Below, piece by piece: positions 23,116-31,184 of a DNA stretch of 64,000 nt (position 1 is the stretch's first letter; each line of letters opens with the position of its first letter). The stretch is taken from positions 62,001 to 126,000 of the forward strand of contig NZ_DASVSF010000023.1 in assembly GCF_036388275.1 (NCBI RefSeq), read 5' to 3'. The translations under genes and the position numbers were made by a program. This stretch comes from Longimicrobium sp. Its GTDB lineage: Bacteria > Gemmatimonadota > Gemmatimonadetes > Longimicrobiales > Longimicrobiaceae. The notes beneath the pieces were generated by a model, which saw only the letters and a program-made list of their open reading frames with translations, ran no database searches and was not told the DNA's origin.

Positions 23116-24987
23116 ATGGAAACGCGCTACGACGTGATCGTCATCGGCGGCGGGCATGCCGGAGTGGAGGCCGCGGGAGCGGCCGCCCGCGTCGGCGCGC
23201 GCACGCTGCTGGTGACGCCCAACCTGGAAGGTATTGGGCAAATGAGCTGCAACCCCGCCATCGGGGGTGTAGCCAAGGGCACCGTCGTGCGCGAGGTAGA
23301 TGCGCTCGGGGGCATCATGGGGATGGCGACCGACCGTTCGCGCATCCAGTTTCGCATGCTCAACCGGTCCAAGGGTCCCGCCGTGTGGGCACCGCGAGCG
23401 CAGTGCGATCGCGGTTTGTACCCCCGCGCAGCCCGGGCACTGCTGGAGCGGAGCCCCGGCCTGCACTTCTTCCAGGGGATGGTCGGGTCGCTGCTGATGG
23501 ATGGGCAGCGTGTCGCCGGGGTGCGCACCGAGGCAGGATATGAGTTCCGCGCCCCCTCCGTGGTGCTGACCGCCGGCACCTTTCTCCGCGGCCGCATCCA
23601 CGTCGGCAAGTCGCCCTCGGTGCCCGCCGGGCGCGCGGGCGATCACCCGTCCGTCTTCCTGGCCGAGCAGATGGAGGCGCTGGGGATGGAGGTGGCGCGC
23701 TTCAAGACGGGCACGCCGCCCCGCGTGGACGGCCGCTCGGTGAACCTGGATGCGCTGGAGCTGCAGCCGGGCGAAACCCCCGAGTACCGCCTTTCCGTCT
23801 GGGAGCGCGCGCCGCTGCTGCCTCAGCTTCCCTGCTGGATCACCTGGACGGGAGAGCCGCTGCAGGAGATCATCCGCGGCAGCCTTCACGAGTCGGCGCT
23901 GTATGGGGGCGAGATTGCGGGCCGGGGACCGCGCTACTGCCCGTCCATCGAGGACAAGATCGTCAAGTTCCCCGACGCCGCGCGCCACCAGGTATTCCTG
24001 GAGCCGGAGGGGCTGGACACCCACGAGCTGTACGTCAACGGCCTCTCCACTTCCCTGCCCGGCGACGTGCAGCTGCGGATGCTGCGCAGCATTCCGGGGA
24101 TGGAGAACGTGCGGATGACCAAGGTGGGGTACGCCATCGAGTACGACTACTATCCTCCCCACCAGCTGCGTTCAACCCTGGAGTGCAAGGCGCTGGACGG
24201 ACTGTTCCTGGCGGGCCAGGTGAACGGGACCACGGGATACGAAGAGGCGGCCGGCCAGGGATTGCTCGCGGGCGCCAACGCGGCCTTCGCGGCGCTGGAC
24301 CGCGACCCGCTGATCCTGGAGCGCGACCAGGCGTTCGTGGGGGTGCTGGTGGACGACCTGGTGACGAAGGGCACCGATGAGCCGTATCGCCTGTTCACCT
24401 CGCGCGCCGAGTTTCGCCTGACACTGCGGCAGGACAACGCGCTCCATCGCCTCGCGCCCATGGCCGCCGAACGGGGCCTGCTGACGGATGAGCAGATGGC
24501 ATCGCTGGACCGCCGGCTGCGCTTGGCGGAGCAGATGGACGGCTGGCTGAAGGCGACCAACGCTTCGCCCGCGCAGGTGAACCCGCTGCTGGAAGCCGCG
24601 GGTTCCCCCCCGCTCCGCGAGCCCACGCGCCTTGCGCTGCTGATCAAGCGGCCGAACGTTCCGGCGGCGGCGCTGGTGGATGCGGTCGGTGGCGCGCCGG
24701 AGGCGGAGGCCCACGAGTTTGCGGATGCGCTGACCACGGCCGAGATGGAGCTTCGCTACGAGGGCTACCTGGTAAAGGAGCGCAACCGCGCCGAGGCGCT
24801 GCGCCGGCAGGCCGACTTCGCCCTGCCCATGGCGCTGGCGTACACCGAGCTGCACTCGCTCTCGTTCGAGGCGCGGCAGAAGCTGGACAGGATCCGTCCG
24901 GCCACGCTCGCCCAGGCAGGGCGGATCCCCGGCGTCAGCCCGAGCGACCTGCAGAACCTGGTGATGGAGGTTCGCAAGCGGGGTTGA
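23116..24987 (+). CDS. mnmG: tRNA uridine-5-carboxymethylaminomethyl modification enzyme MnmG
   Basis: This 623-aa FAD enzyme has the dinucleotide fold VIVIGGGHAGVEAA at residues 6-20, the MnmG block QMSCNPAIGGVAKGTVVREV, the Cys-adjacent motif RGPRYCPSIEDKIVKF, and the C-terminal helical domain that binds MnmE. It forms a complex with MnmE to modify wobble uridines of tRNAs. It starts at the ATG at 23116, directly downstream of parS site 1, and is followed by 349 bp holding parS site 2 and the parA promoter. Confidence 0.97.
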   Translation: METRYDVIVIGGGHAGVEAAGAAARVGARTLLVTPNLEGIGQMSCNPAIGGVAKGTVVREVDALGGIMGMATDRSRIQFRMLNRSKGPAVWAPRAQCDRGLYPRAARALLERSPGLHFFQGMVGSLLMDGQRVAGVRTEAGYEFRAPSVVLTAGTFLRGRIHVGKSPSVPAGRAGDHPSVFLAEQMEALGMEVARFKTGTPPRVDGRSVNLDALELQPGETPEYRLSVWERAPLLPQLPCWITWTGEPLQEIIRGSLHESALYGGEIAGRGPRYCPSIEDKIVKFPDAARHQVFLEPEGLDTHELYVNGLSTSLPGDVQLRMLRSIPGMENVRMTKVGYAIEYDYYPPHQLRSTLECKALDGLFLAGQVNGTTGYEEAAGQGLLAGANAAFAALDRDPLILERDQAFVGVLVDDLVTKGTDEPYRLFTSRAEFRLTLRQDNALHRLAPMAAERGLLTDEQMASLDRRLRLAEQMDGWLKATNASPAQVNPLLEAAGSPPLREPTRLALLIKRPNVPAAALVDAVGGAPEAEAHEFADALTTAEMELRYEGYLVKERNRAEALRRQADFALPMALAYTELHSLSFEARQKLDRIRPATLAQAGRIPGVSPSDLQNLVMEVRKRG

Positions 24988-25189
24988 CGGTGGCGCGGGT
25001 TCATGCGGGTTAAGCCGCGTCGCAGAGAACGGGCACCCTCCGCCAGCTGACACCGATTCCGAATACCTGCCGAACAAACTCGGCTTCTCAGGATCGTTTA
25101 TAACCCACAAGCGCGCACTTCCGAGGGTGGCGCGTCGGCTGCGGGGCTGAAACACGATAAAAACGATTCTCGCGCGAAACTCTCGCCGG

Positions 25190-25205
25190 TGTTCCACGTG
25201 GAACA
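25190..25205. promoter_or_regulatory. parS: parS site 2
   Basis: This is a second perfect TGTTCCACGTGGAACA, 132 bp upstream of the parA start. Its closeness to the parA promoter raises possible ParB autoregulation. Confidence 0.93.
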
Positions 25206-25266
25206 TCTCTGAAGCGCCTCCATCCGGCGGCTGCGCGGTGATCGTGCTCTCGCCTTGCTCTTCCAC

Positions 25267-25295
25267 TTCTTTCCACGCGCGCGCGCGCGTATATT
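25267..25295 (+). promoter_or_regulatory. Candidate parA promoter
   Basis: TATATT (25290-25295) follows an unusual (CG)n run and lies 17 bp after a weak -35 (TTCTTT, 25267-25272). It sits 42 bp upstream of the parA GTG. The rest of 24988-25336 holds parS site 2 and nothing else recognised. Confidence 0.45.
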
Positions 25296-25336
25296 GCCCG
25301 GGCAGCATCCAACCCCACCTCATCGTGAGGACGAGC

Positions 25337-26149
25337 GTGTCGCGCATCATCGCCATCGCGAACCAGAAGGGCGGCGTCGGCAAGACCACTACGGCCATCA
25401 ACCTGGGCGCCTGCCTGGCCGTGGCCGAGAAAAAGACGCTCGTCATCGACATGGACCCGCAGGGCAACGCCACCAGCGGCTTGGGCATCGACAAGGAAGA
25501 GGTGCAGCGGTCCATCTACGACGTGCTCATCGAGGGGATGAAGGCCGACGAGGCCATCATTGGGAGTGTCCACTTTCCATACCTGGACGTGCTGCCCGCC
25601 ACCCGCGACCTGGTGGGCGCCGAGGTGGAGCTGGTCAACCGCACCGGCCGCGAGAACATCCTTCGCAACGCCATCGCAACGCTGCGCGACCGGTACGACT
25701 ACGTCCTGATCGACTGCCCGCCGTCGCTGGGCCTGCTGACGCTGAACATCCTGGCCGCGTCGGACTCGGTGCTCATCCCCATCCAGTGCGAGTTCTACGC
25801 GCTCGAGGGGCTGTCGCAGCTGCTGAACACGGTGACCATCGTTCAGAAGAGCCTGAACCCGGGGCTGCAGATCGAGGGCGTGCTGCTGACCATGTTCGAC
25901 AGCCGCCTGAACCTGTCGCGCCAGGTGGCCGACGAGGCCAAGGAGTACTTCGGGCCCAAGGTGTACCGCACCACCATCCCGCGGAACGTGCGCATCGCCG
26001 AGGCGCCCAGCTTCGGGAAGCCCATCGTCCTCTACGACGTGATCTCCGTGGGCGCCAAGAGCTACCTGGCCCTCGCCAAGGAGGTCATCGCCCGCAAGGG
26101 TCGCAAGGGCGCCGCGGCCGAGGCGCCGGCGCTGGCGGCGGGGGAGTAG
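25337..26149 (+). CDS. parA: Chromosome partitioning ATPase ParA (Soj)
   Basis: This encodes a 270-aa protein with the deviant Walker A KGGVGKTT (residues 11-18), the A' motif IDMDPQGNATSG, and Walker B YDYVLIDCPPSLG. It is a DNA-binding, ATP-dependent partition motor that works with ParB-parS to segregate origins. The GTG at 25337 has GAGG 6 nt upstream and gives the standard N-terminus (SRIIAIANQKGG). An upstream in-frame ATG adds 33 residues that lie over the promoter and are not conserved. It lies 3 nt before parB. Confidence 0.97.
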   Translation: MSRIIAIANQKGGVGKTTTAINLGACLAVAEKKTLVIDMDPQGNATSGLGIDKEEVQRSIYDVLIEGMKADEAIIGSVHFPYLDVLPATRDLVGAEVELVNRTGRENILRNAIATLRDRYDYVLIDCPPSLGLLTLNILAASDSVLIPIQCEFYALEGLSQLLNTVTIVQKSLNPGLQIEGVLLTMFDSRLNLSRQVADEAKEYFGPKVYRTTIPRNVRIAEAPSFGKPIVLYDVISVGAKSYLALAKEVIARKGRKGAAAEAPALAAGE

Positions 26150-26152
26150 GCC

Positions 26153-27061
26153 ATGGCGATGGCAAAGAAGGCCCGGCTGGGCCGCGGCCTGAGCGCCCTG
26201 ATGGGCGAGTACACCGACGAGCCGCCGGCCGAGGTGGTCGAGCAGCCCAGCTCGGTTCCCACCTCGCACATTACCCCCAATCCGTTTCAGCCGCGCCGGG
26301 AGTTCACCCCCGAGCAGCTGTCGGAGCTGGAAGAGTCCATCCGGCAGAACGGGCTGCTGCAGCCGCTGGTGGTTCGCCGCGCCAGCGCTGATGCGCCGGA
26401 CGGGGCGGCGTGGGAGCTGGTGGCGGGCGAGCGCCGCTGGCGGGCCGTCCGCCGCCTGGGGTGGACCGAGGTGCCGGTGGTGGTCCGCGAGCTGGACGAC
26501 CGCGCCATGCTGGTGGTGGCGATCGTCGAGAACGTTCAGCGCGCCGACCTGTCGCCGCTGGAAGAGGCCGCGGCGTATCGCCGGCTGATGGACGAGTTCA
26601 GCTTCACCCAGGCCGAGGTGGCCGAGAGCGTGGGGCGCGAGCGGTCCACCGTCGCCAACCTGCTGCGCCTGCTGGCGCTGCCCGCCTCGGTGCAGCGGCT
26701 GGTGAACGAGGGCGCGCTTTCCATGGGCCACGCACGGGCGCTGCTGGGGCTGGAGGACGAGCGCGAGATGGCGGACCTCGCGCGCCAGGCAGCCGACACG
26801 GGGATGACGGTGCGCGCCGTGGAAGACCGGGTCCGCACGCGGCGCCCTGCCGGCAAGGGCAAGGCCGCCGAGCCTCCCGCGCGCGCCACCGGCGGCGACG
26901 CCGAGGTCCGCCGCCTGGAGGCGGAGCTGCAACGGGAGCTCGGCACGCGGGTACGTATCCACCAGCATGGCACCTCCGGACGGATCGAGATCCCGTTCCT
27001 GAACGTCGACGACTTTCAGGGACTGATGGAGAAGCTGCTCGGGCAGGACAGAACGAGATAG
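26153..27061 (+). CDS. parB: Chromosome partitioning protein ParB (Spo0J)
   Basis: This 302-aa protein starts with the ParA-activating motif (KKARLGRGLSALMGE, arginine finger). The CTPase/ParB-Srx domain shows GERRWRAVRRLG and VENVQRADLSPLEEAAAY. A helix-turn-helix follows (TQAEVAESVGRERSTVANLL), and a C-terminal dimerisation region ends the protein. It binds parS and spreads as a CTP-gated clamp. The stop codon lies inside the first unit of the family F repeat. Confidence 0.97.
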   Translation: MAMAKKARLGRGLSALMGEYTDEPPAEVVEQPSSVPTSHITPNPFQPRREFTPEQLSELEESIRQNGLLQPLVVRRASADAPDGAAWELVAGERRWRAVRRLGWTEVPVVVRELDDRAMLVVAIVENVQRADLSPLEEAAAYRRLMDEFSFTQAEVAESVGRERSTVANLLRLLALPASVQRLVNEGALSMGHARALLGLEDEREMADLARQAADTGMTVRAVEDRVRTRRPAGKGKAAEPPARATGGDAEVRRLEAELQRELGTRVRIHQHGTSGRIEIPFLNVDDFQGLMEKLLGQDRTR

Positions 27062-27176
27062 TGCGTGAGTGCGGTAGTGCGTGAGTGCGGAAGTGAACGG
27101 CACCGCGCCTGGAGCTCCGCACTTGGCCCACGCACCGGGCCCACTCACGCACTAACGCACCTCGCACTCACGCACT
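27059..27176. repeat. Family F repeat (tandem plus inverted)
   Basis: Two tandem 16-mers TAGTGCGTGAGTGCGG (27059-27074, 27075-27090) are answered by inverted CACTCACGCACT units at about 27142-27154 and 27165-27176. The whole can fold into a long imperfect hairpin. The first unit includes the parB stop codon. Confidence 0.75.
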
Positions 27177-27186
27177 GCAGTTCAAA

Positions 27187-27990
27187 ATGCCGGACGAACG
27201 CCGGATGACGGTCATCGTGGTTCCCAACGACCGCGACAACACCCGCACCTTTGAGCTGACCTACCGTCGGCTGAGGCGGCTGGGGGTTGGCGCGGGCGTC
27301 ACCGCGTTCGTGCTGCTGATGATGGCGGGGTCGTGGTTCTGGCTTGCGGGGCAGGCGGCGCGGGTGCCGGGGCTGCGTACCGAGGTGCGCGAGCTCAGGC
27401 GCGACCGCGTGCAGATGCAGCAGCTGTCGAAGCAGCTGCAGGAGATCAGCACCGAGTACGCCAAGGTGCGGGGCATGCTGGGGGCCGACTCCATGGCGCT
27501 GCCGCGGGTGGAGGATGCCGGCTCCGCGGCGCCCGCGGCCGATACTGCCTCAGGCGACTCGGCCGGGGAGGGCGACCCAGCCACGGCGGCGTCACGCGCT
27601 TCCCTGCCCCGCCGCTGGCCGCTGGCGGCGCGCGGCTACGTCACGCGCGGGCAGCGGCGCACGCGCGGCGGGCTGCACCCCGGCATGGACATCGCGGTGG
27701 CCTCGGGGTCGCGCATCCTGGCGTCGGGCTCCGGCGTGGTGTCGGAGGTGGGCGAAGACAGCGTGTACGGCCGCTACGTGCGCATCGCGCATCCCGGCGG
27801 GTACGAGTCGCTGTACGCGCACGCGTCGGAACTGCTGGTGAGGGCGCGGCAACGGGTGCCTGCGGGCGAGGTGATTGCGCTCAGTGGCAGCACGGGCGTC
27901 TCCAGCGCGCCGCACCTCCATTTCGAGATTCGCCGGAACGGGCAGCCGGTAGACCCCGTTACGATGATCCACAACCCGAACACACAGTAG
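27187..27990 (+). CDS. M23-family peptidoglycan endopeptidase (LytM domain)
   Basis: This encodes a 267-aa protein. A short cytoplasmic N-terminus is followed by one membrane anchor (about residues 34-54, GAGVTAFVLLMMAGSWFWLA), a coiled coil (about 60-95, VRELRRDRVQMQQLSKQLQE) and a C-terminal LytM domain. The zinc-site motifs HPGMD and HLHFE are intact, so it should be active as a D,D- or cross-wall endopeptidase. It lies 4 nt upstream of a bactofilin gene. Membrane-bound M23 enzymes paired with bactofilins shape the cell wall in several bacteria. Confidence 0.9.
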   Translation: MPDERRMTVIVVPNDRDNTRTFELTYRRLRRLGVGAGVTAFVLLMMAGSWFWLAGQAARVPGLRTEVRELRRDRVQMQQLSKQLQEISTEYAKVRGMLGADSMALPRVEDAGSAAPAADTASGDSAGEGDPATAASRASLPRRWPLAARGYVTRGQRRTRGGLHPGMDIAVASGSRILASGSGVVSEVGEDSVYGRYVRIAHPGGYESLYAHASELLVRARQRVPAGEVIALSGSTGVSSAPHLHFEIRRNGQPVDPVTMIHNPNTQ

Positions 27991-27994
27991 CCGA

Positions 27995-28432
27995 ATGCTG
28001 GGACGGAAGGGCGCGGACGATCGCACGGTCGCGGCACGTGCGGCGGCGGGAGAGGGGTCGATGTCCATCATCGGGCCCGGCATGAGCATCACGGGCGACC
28101 TGGTGACCGAGGGCACCGTGCGCGTAGAGGGCCGCATCGAGGGCACCGTGCGCGCCGGCAAGGCCGTGATCATCGGAAAGAGCGGCGAGGTGGTCGGCGA
28201 GGTGATCACCCAGGATGCGGTGATCGGTGGGCGGCTGCGCGGCACCCTGGTGGCCGAGAGCCGTCTGGAGCTGCAGGCCACCAGCGACATCGAGGGGCAG
28301 ATTCGCGCCCCCGCGCAGCACCTGCAACTGGAAGAGGGAGCGCGCTTCAACGGCCAGATCCAGATGCTGGACCAGGGCCAGATGGCGGCGCTTCCGCCGG
28401 GCACCAGGGAAGAGAACTCCACAGAGGCGTAA
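27995..28432 (+). CDS. bacM: Bactofilin
   Basis: This encodes a 145-aa protein with the central right-handed beta-helix of the bactofilin family. The repeated short strands read MSITGDLVTEGTVRVEGRIE, GTVRAGKAVIIGKSGEV and DAVIGGRLRGTLVAES. Flanking termini are disordered. Bactofilins polymerise without nucleotides and position wall enzymes at the membrane. Its coupling to the M23 gene and closeness to parAB resembles the myxobacterial arrangement in which bactofilins hold partition proteins. The symbol follows the family, not proven orthology. Confidence 0.9.
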   Translation: MLGRKGADDRTVAARAAAGEGSMSIIGPGMSITGDLVTEGTVRVEGRIEGTVRAGKAVIIGKSGEVVGEVITQDAVIGGRLRGTLVAESRLELQATSDIEGQIRAPAQHLQLEEGARFNGQIQMLDQGQMAALPPGTREENSTEA

Positions 28433-28435
28433 GGT

Positions 28436-28545
28436 TTATCCACATCCACGCCGAACAGGTTCAAGCCGTTGCGCCGCAACGGCTTGCCTGTTTTCCACAG
28501 GCAGGGTGCCCCGTTTTCCACCGGGGTTTTCCACATTTTTGTGGG
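28436..28545. promoter_or_regulatory. Cluster of DnaA-box-like sites
   Basis: One perfect TTATCCACA (28436-28444) is followed by TTTTCCACA (28491-28499), TTTTCCACC (28514-28522), TTTTCCACA (28527-28535) and TTGTGGGAA just after. Five sites lie within 110 bp, more consensus-like than most in the dnaA-dnaN spacer. Part of the cluster overlaps the bactofilin terminator. Confidence 0.5.
28454..28494 (+). terminator. Intrinsic terminator after bactofilin
   Basis: The stem AACAGG (28454-28459) plus CAAGCCGTTGCG (28462-28473) pairs with CGCAACGGCTTG (28475-28486) plus CCTGTT (28487-28492) and runs into TTTT. Confidence 0.8.
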
Positions 28546-28568
28546 AAGGCCCACAACCCGTTCCCAAC

Positions 28569-29327
28569 GTGGAGCTTCGCGCCCTCGTCACCTACCTGGA
28601 CCGGTACCTTCGGGCCACGGACGTACCCGACTATCCGAACGCTCTGAACGGGCTGCAGGTAGATTCGCGCCGCACGGAGGTACGGCGAATCGCCGTTGCC
28701 GTCGACGCCGCGCAGGCCACCATCGAGCGCGCCATCACCGGCGGGGCCGACCTGCTGATCGTGCACCACGGCCTCTTCTGGGATGGAAATCGCACCGTCA
28801 CCGGCCGTCGCTACGCCCGGCTGAAGGCGCTCTTCGACGCCGACCTGCCTCTCTACTCGTCGCACCTGCCGCTGGACGTGCATCCCGACGTCGGCAACAA
28901 CGCCGTGCTGGCCCGCGAGCTGGGCATCGACATCCAGGGCGGCATGGGCGACTTCAAGGGCATTCAGGTGGGCGTCTGGGGAACGATCGAGGCCATTCAC
29001 CGTGACGAACTCTCGGCGCGGCTCGTCGCGCTGCTGGAGGGCCCGGTCACGGTGGCGCCCGGCGGCCCGGAGTTGGTCCGTCGCGTGGGGGTGATTACGG
29101 GCGGAGCGGGAGGGAGCGTAGGGGACGCGGCGGCGCTGGGATTAGATGCGTTCATCACCGGCGAGGGGGCGCACCACAACTTCTTCGACGCGGAGGAGGG
29201 AGGCGTGAACCTGCTGCTGGGTGGCCACTACGCGACGGAGACATGGGGGGTGAAGGCCCTGGCGCGACACCTGGAGGCGGAGTTCGGCATTGAATGGTCG
29301 TTCATTCACCATCCTACGGGGCTTTAG
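28569..29327 (+). CDS. Nif3-like dinuclear metal-centre protein
   Basis: This encodes a 252-aa protein of the Nif3/YbgI/DUF34 family. Conserved blocks are NALNGLQVDSR near the N-terminus, DLLIVHHGLFWDGN with the metal-binding HH, LYSSHLPLDVHPDVGNN, the central VGVITGGAGG, FITGEGAHHNFFDAEE and GGHYATET near the end. The family binds two metal ions and is linked to GTP cyclohydrolase-like or metal-insertase roles, still unsettled. The GTG at 28569 gives the family start but has no clear ribosome binding site, so the start is uncertain. It sits right after the DnaA-box-like cluster. Confidence 0.88.
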   Translation: MELRALVTYLDRYLRATDVPDYPNALNGLQVDSRRTEVRRIAVAVDAAQATIERAITGGADLLIVHHGLFWDGNRTVTGRRYARLKALFDADLPLYSSHLPLDVHPDVGNNAVLARELGIDIQGGMGDFKGIQVGVWGTIEAIHRDELSARLVALLEGPVTVAPGGPELVRRVGVITGGAGGSVGDAAALGLDAFITGEGAHHNFFDAEEGGVNLLLGGHYATETWGVKALARHLEAEFGIEWSFIHHPTGL

Positions 29328-29386
29328 ACCGCGGGGGGTACTTCAGGGCTGGGTGCGGACAGGCAGGCCCGGCGCTCGGGCCGGCT

Positions 29387-29438
29387 CCCCCATCCCCAAC
29401 CCTTCCCCCGCAAACTGCGCGGGGGAAGGGAGCCAGTG
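29387..29438 (+). repeat. Family A palindromic repeat, copy 3
   Basis: CCCATCCCCAACCC and the CCCTTCCCCCGC / GCGGGGGAAGGG stem around AAACTGC. With the family C copy after it, it fills most of the 29328-29628 spacer between convergent genes. Confidence 0.85.
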
Positions 29439-29472
29439 TGGAGCGCTACCCACACCTATGCTCACCTCCAGC

Positions 29473-29600
29473 TGTCATCCTGATGAGGCCCAGGCGCGCC
29501 GAGCCGGCCCATAGCACAAGCTTCGCGGGCCGAAGGATCTAACCGCGGATGCGTACAAACTTGGGCGCGGCAGCGGTCGCCACCTACCAGAGGGCCTCGG
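29473..29600 (+). repeat. Family C repeat, copy 3
   Basis: TGTCATCCTGATGAGGCCCA, GGGCCGAAGGATCTAACCGC and a GCGGCAGCGGTCGCC tail follow in the family order. Confidence 0.75.
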
Positions 29601-29628
29601 CGGGTGGCATCTGACCGAGGGGTTGCGG

Positions 29629-30375
29629 CTACTCGGTTACGCCGGACGCCGCGTTGCGCTCCGCGAACAGGTCGCGCTCGGCAACGTCGTTCCAGCGCTC
29701 CCGCACGGCGGGGGTGTGGACCAGATCCACCAGGCCGGGATCGAACTGCGAGCCAGCGCCCTTCCTCAACTCCTCGAGCGCGTCTTCCAGCGGCATGGCG
29801 TCGCGGTACTTCCGCGGCTGGGTCATGGCGTCGAAGGCGTCGGCCAGGGCGATGATGCGGGCCCCCAGCGGAATCTCGTCACCTTTCAGCCCGCACGGAT
29901 AGCCGCTGCCGTTCCAGCACTCGTGGTGCGAGGAGACGATGGCGCGGATCCCCGGATGCTCGGGCTCCAGCGGCGCCAGGATATGGGCGCTCTCGTGCGG
30001 ATGAGACTTGATCTCGGAGCGTTCCTTCTTGCTCAGCCGCTTGCGCGAGTGCACGATGTGAAAGAAGCGGTCGTCGATCTTGCCCATGTCGTGAAGCAGC
30101 GCGGCGACGCGAAGCGTAGGCAGATCGCGGCGCGCCATCCGGCAGGCCTGCCCCAGCGCATAGCTGAGATCGGCGACGCGGCGGCTGTGGCGTGCGGTCA
30201 CGGGATCGCCGGCGCTCAGTGCGTTCAGCGCCAGCTCCACCATCCGCCGGTGCATCATGCGCGTGCGGTTCTGCCGGGCAGAGGCTTCCACCATCCATGC
30301 GAGGCCCACCAGGCCCGCGCTGACCATGGCGACGGCCGCCGTGCGCGTGCCCTGCCCCGCTTCTGAATTCGGCAT
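29629..30375 (-). CDS. HD-GYP domain protein
   Basis: This 248-aa protein has an N-terminal membrane segment (TAAVAMVSAGLVGLAWMVEA) and an HD-GYP phosphohydrolase domain: HSRRVADLSY, LLHDMGKID, HPHESAHIL, and the GYP-type block HHECWNGSGYPCGLKGDEIP. The Gly-Tyr-Pro motif is intact (SGYP). HD-GYP enzymes with a full metal site degrade cyclic di-GMP. No sensory domain other than the anchor is present, so activity is probably regulated by partners or localisation. The Met at 30373-30375 leaves 44 bp to the divergent gene if that starts at 30420; later Mets are possible starts. Confidence 0.85.
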   Translation of the reverse strand: MPNSEAGQGTRTAAVAMVSAGLVGLAWMVEASARQNRTRMMHRRMVELALNALSAGDPVTARHSRRVADLSYALGQACRMARRDLPTLRVAALLHDMGKIDDRFFHIVHSRKRLSKKERSEIKSHPHESAHILAPLEPEHPGIRAIVSSHHECWNGSGYPCGLKGDEIPLGARIIALADAFDAMTQPRKYRDAMPLEDALEELRKGAGSQFDPGLVDLVHTPAVRERWNDVAERDLFAERNAASGVTE

Positions 30376-30419
30376 TCCAAGTGAGTGATCGAGGTTCCCG
30401 CCACGCTGCAAGGCCCTGC

Positions 30420-31079
30420 GTGTCTGCACAGGACATTCCACACGCGCGGGCGGCGGTCCTGGTGTTCGTGCGCGCCCCCGAAGCGGGCCGGGTGAAGACG
30501 CGCCTGGCCGCCTCCATCGGCGCCGACGCGGCGCTCGGCGTGTACCGCCGCCTGGCCGAGCACACGGTTCGCGAGGCCCTGGCCGTCGCGGGCGCGGAGG
30601 TGCGGGTGCACTTCACCCCGGCGGACGCGGAGGCGGCCGTTCGCGCATGGCTGGGGGATGGGCCCGCGCTGCTACCCCAGGCCGATGGCGACCTGGGCGG
30701 GCGGATGCGCGACGCCTTTGCCCAGGCATTCGCGGATGGACATCGGCGCGTCATCATCATCGGGTCGGACCTGCCGGAGATACGGACCGACCTGCTGCGC
30801 CAGGCGATCGCCCTGCTAGCCGATCACCCGGCCGTGATCGGACCCGCGCGGGACGGGGGATACTACCTGCTGGGACTCACGCGGCTGGTGGAGGGCATCT
30901 TCGAGGGGATCGCCTGGAGCACGCCGGGCGTCCTCCAGGCCACGCTGCAGCGACTGGAAGCGTTGGGCATCATCCCCGCCCTGCTGGAGCCCCTGACGGA
31001 CGTGGACGAGGTGGGGGATCTGCCGCCAGGATGGCTGGACGCGCGCGCGTTTCACGTGGAACACGACCGACTGTCCTAG
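30420..31079 (+). CDS. DUF2064 / TIGR04282-type glycosyltransferase
   Basis: This encodes a 219-aa protein. It begins with LVFVRAPEAGRVKTRLAASI, typical of nucleotidyl/glycosyltransferase GT-A-like proteins of the TIGR04282 (DUF2064) family. It then has LPQADGDLGGRMRDAF, IIIGSDLPEI (the DxD-like site), GPARDGGYYLLGL and FEGIAWSTPGVLQAT. Related proteins are annotated in arsenosugar or exopolysaccharide synthesis; the substrate here is unknown. The GTG at 30420 fits the family N-terminus and has AAGG upstream; a GTG at 30381 would add 13 residues. Its 3' end contains a parS-like sequence. Confidence 0.85.
   Translation: MSAQDIPHARAAVLVFVRAPEAGRVKTRLAASIGADAALGVYRRLAEHTVREALAVAGAEVRVHFTPADAEAAVRAWLGDGPALLPQADGDLGGRMRDAFAQAFADGHRRVIIIGSDLPEIRTDLLRQAIALLADHPAVIGPARDGGYYLLGLTRLVEGIFEGIAWSTPGVLQATLQRLEALGIIPALLEPLTDVDEVGDLPPGWLDARAFHVEHDRLS
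31048..31063. promoter_or_regulatory. parS: parS-like site 3, within coding sequence
   Basis: CGTTTCACGTGGAACA matches 14 of 16 bases of the two perfect sites and the central CACGTG is intact. It is inside the last codons of the DUF2064 gene, encoding FHVEH. Confidence 0.65.
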
Positions 31080-31176
31080 TTTCACGCAGAGGACGCAGGG
31101 ACAAAAGAGAGGACGCAGAGAAAAACACCTTCTTTTCTCTGCGTCCTCTTCAGTTCTCTGCGTCCTCTGCGTGAAA
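31080..31176. repeat. Family E long palindromic repeat, copy 1
   Basis: TTTCACGCAGAGGACGCAG (31080-31098) pairs perfectly with its complement at 31158-31176. The inside repeats GAGGACGCAGAG / CTCTGCGTCCTC units. It fills the spacer between convergent genes and may also stop transcription. A second copy is at 58101. Confidence 0.85.
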
Positions 31177-31184
31177 TGCAGTAA

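Noticed and set aside
27059..27176. Possible CRISPR array from tandem TAGTGCGTGAGTGCGG units
   Set aside because: Only two direct units with no spacers between them, and the rest are inverted. No cas genes in the window.
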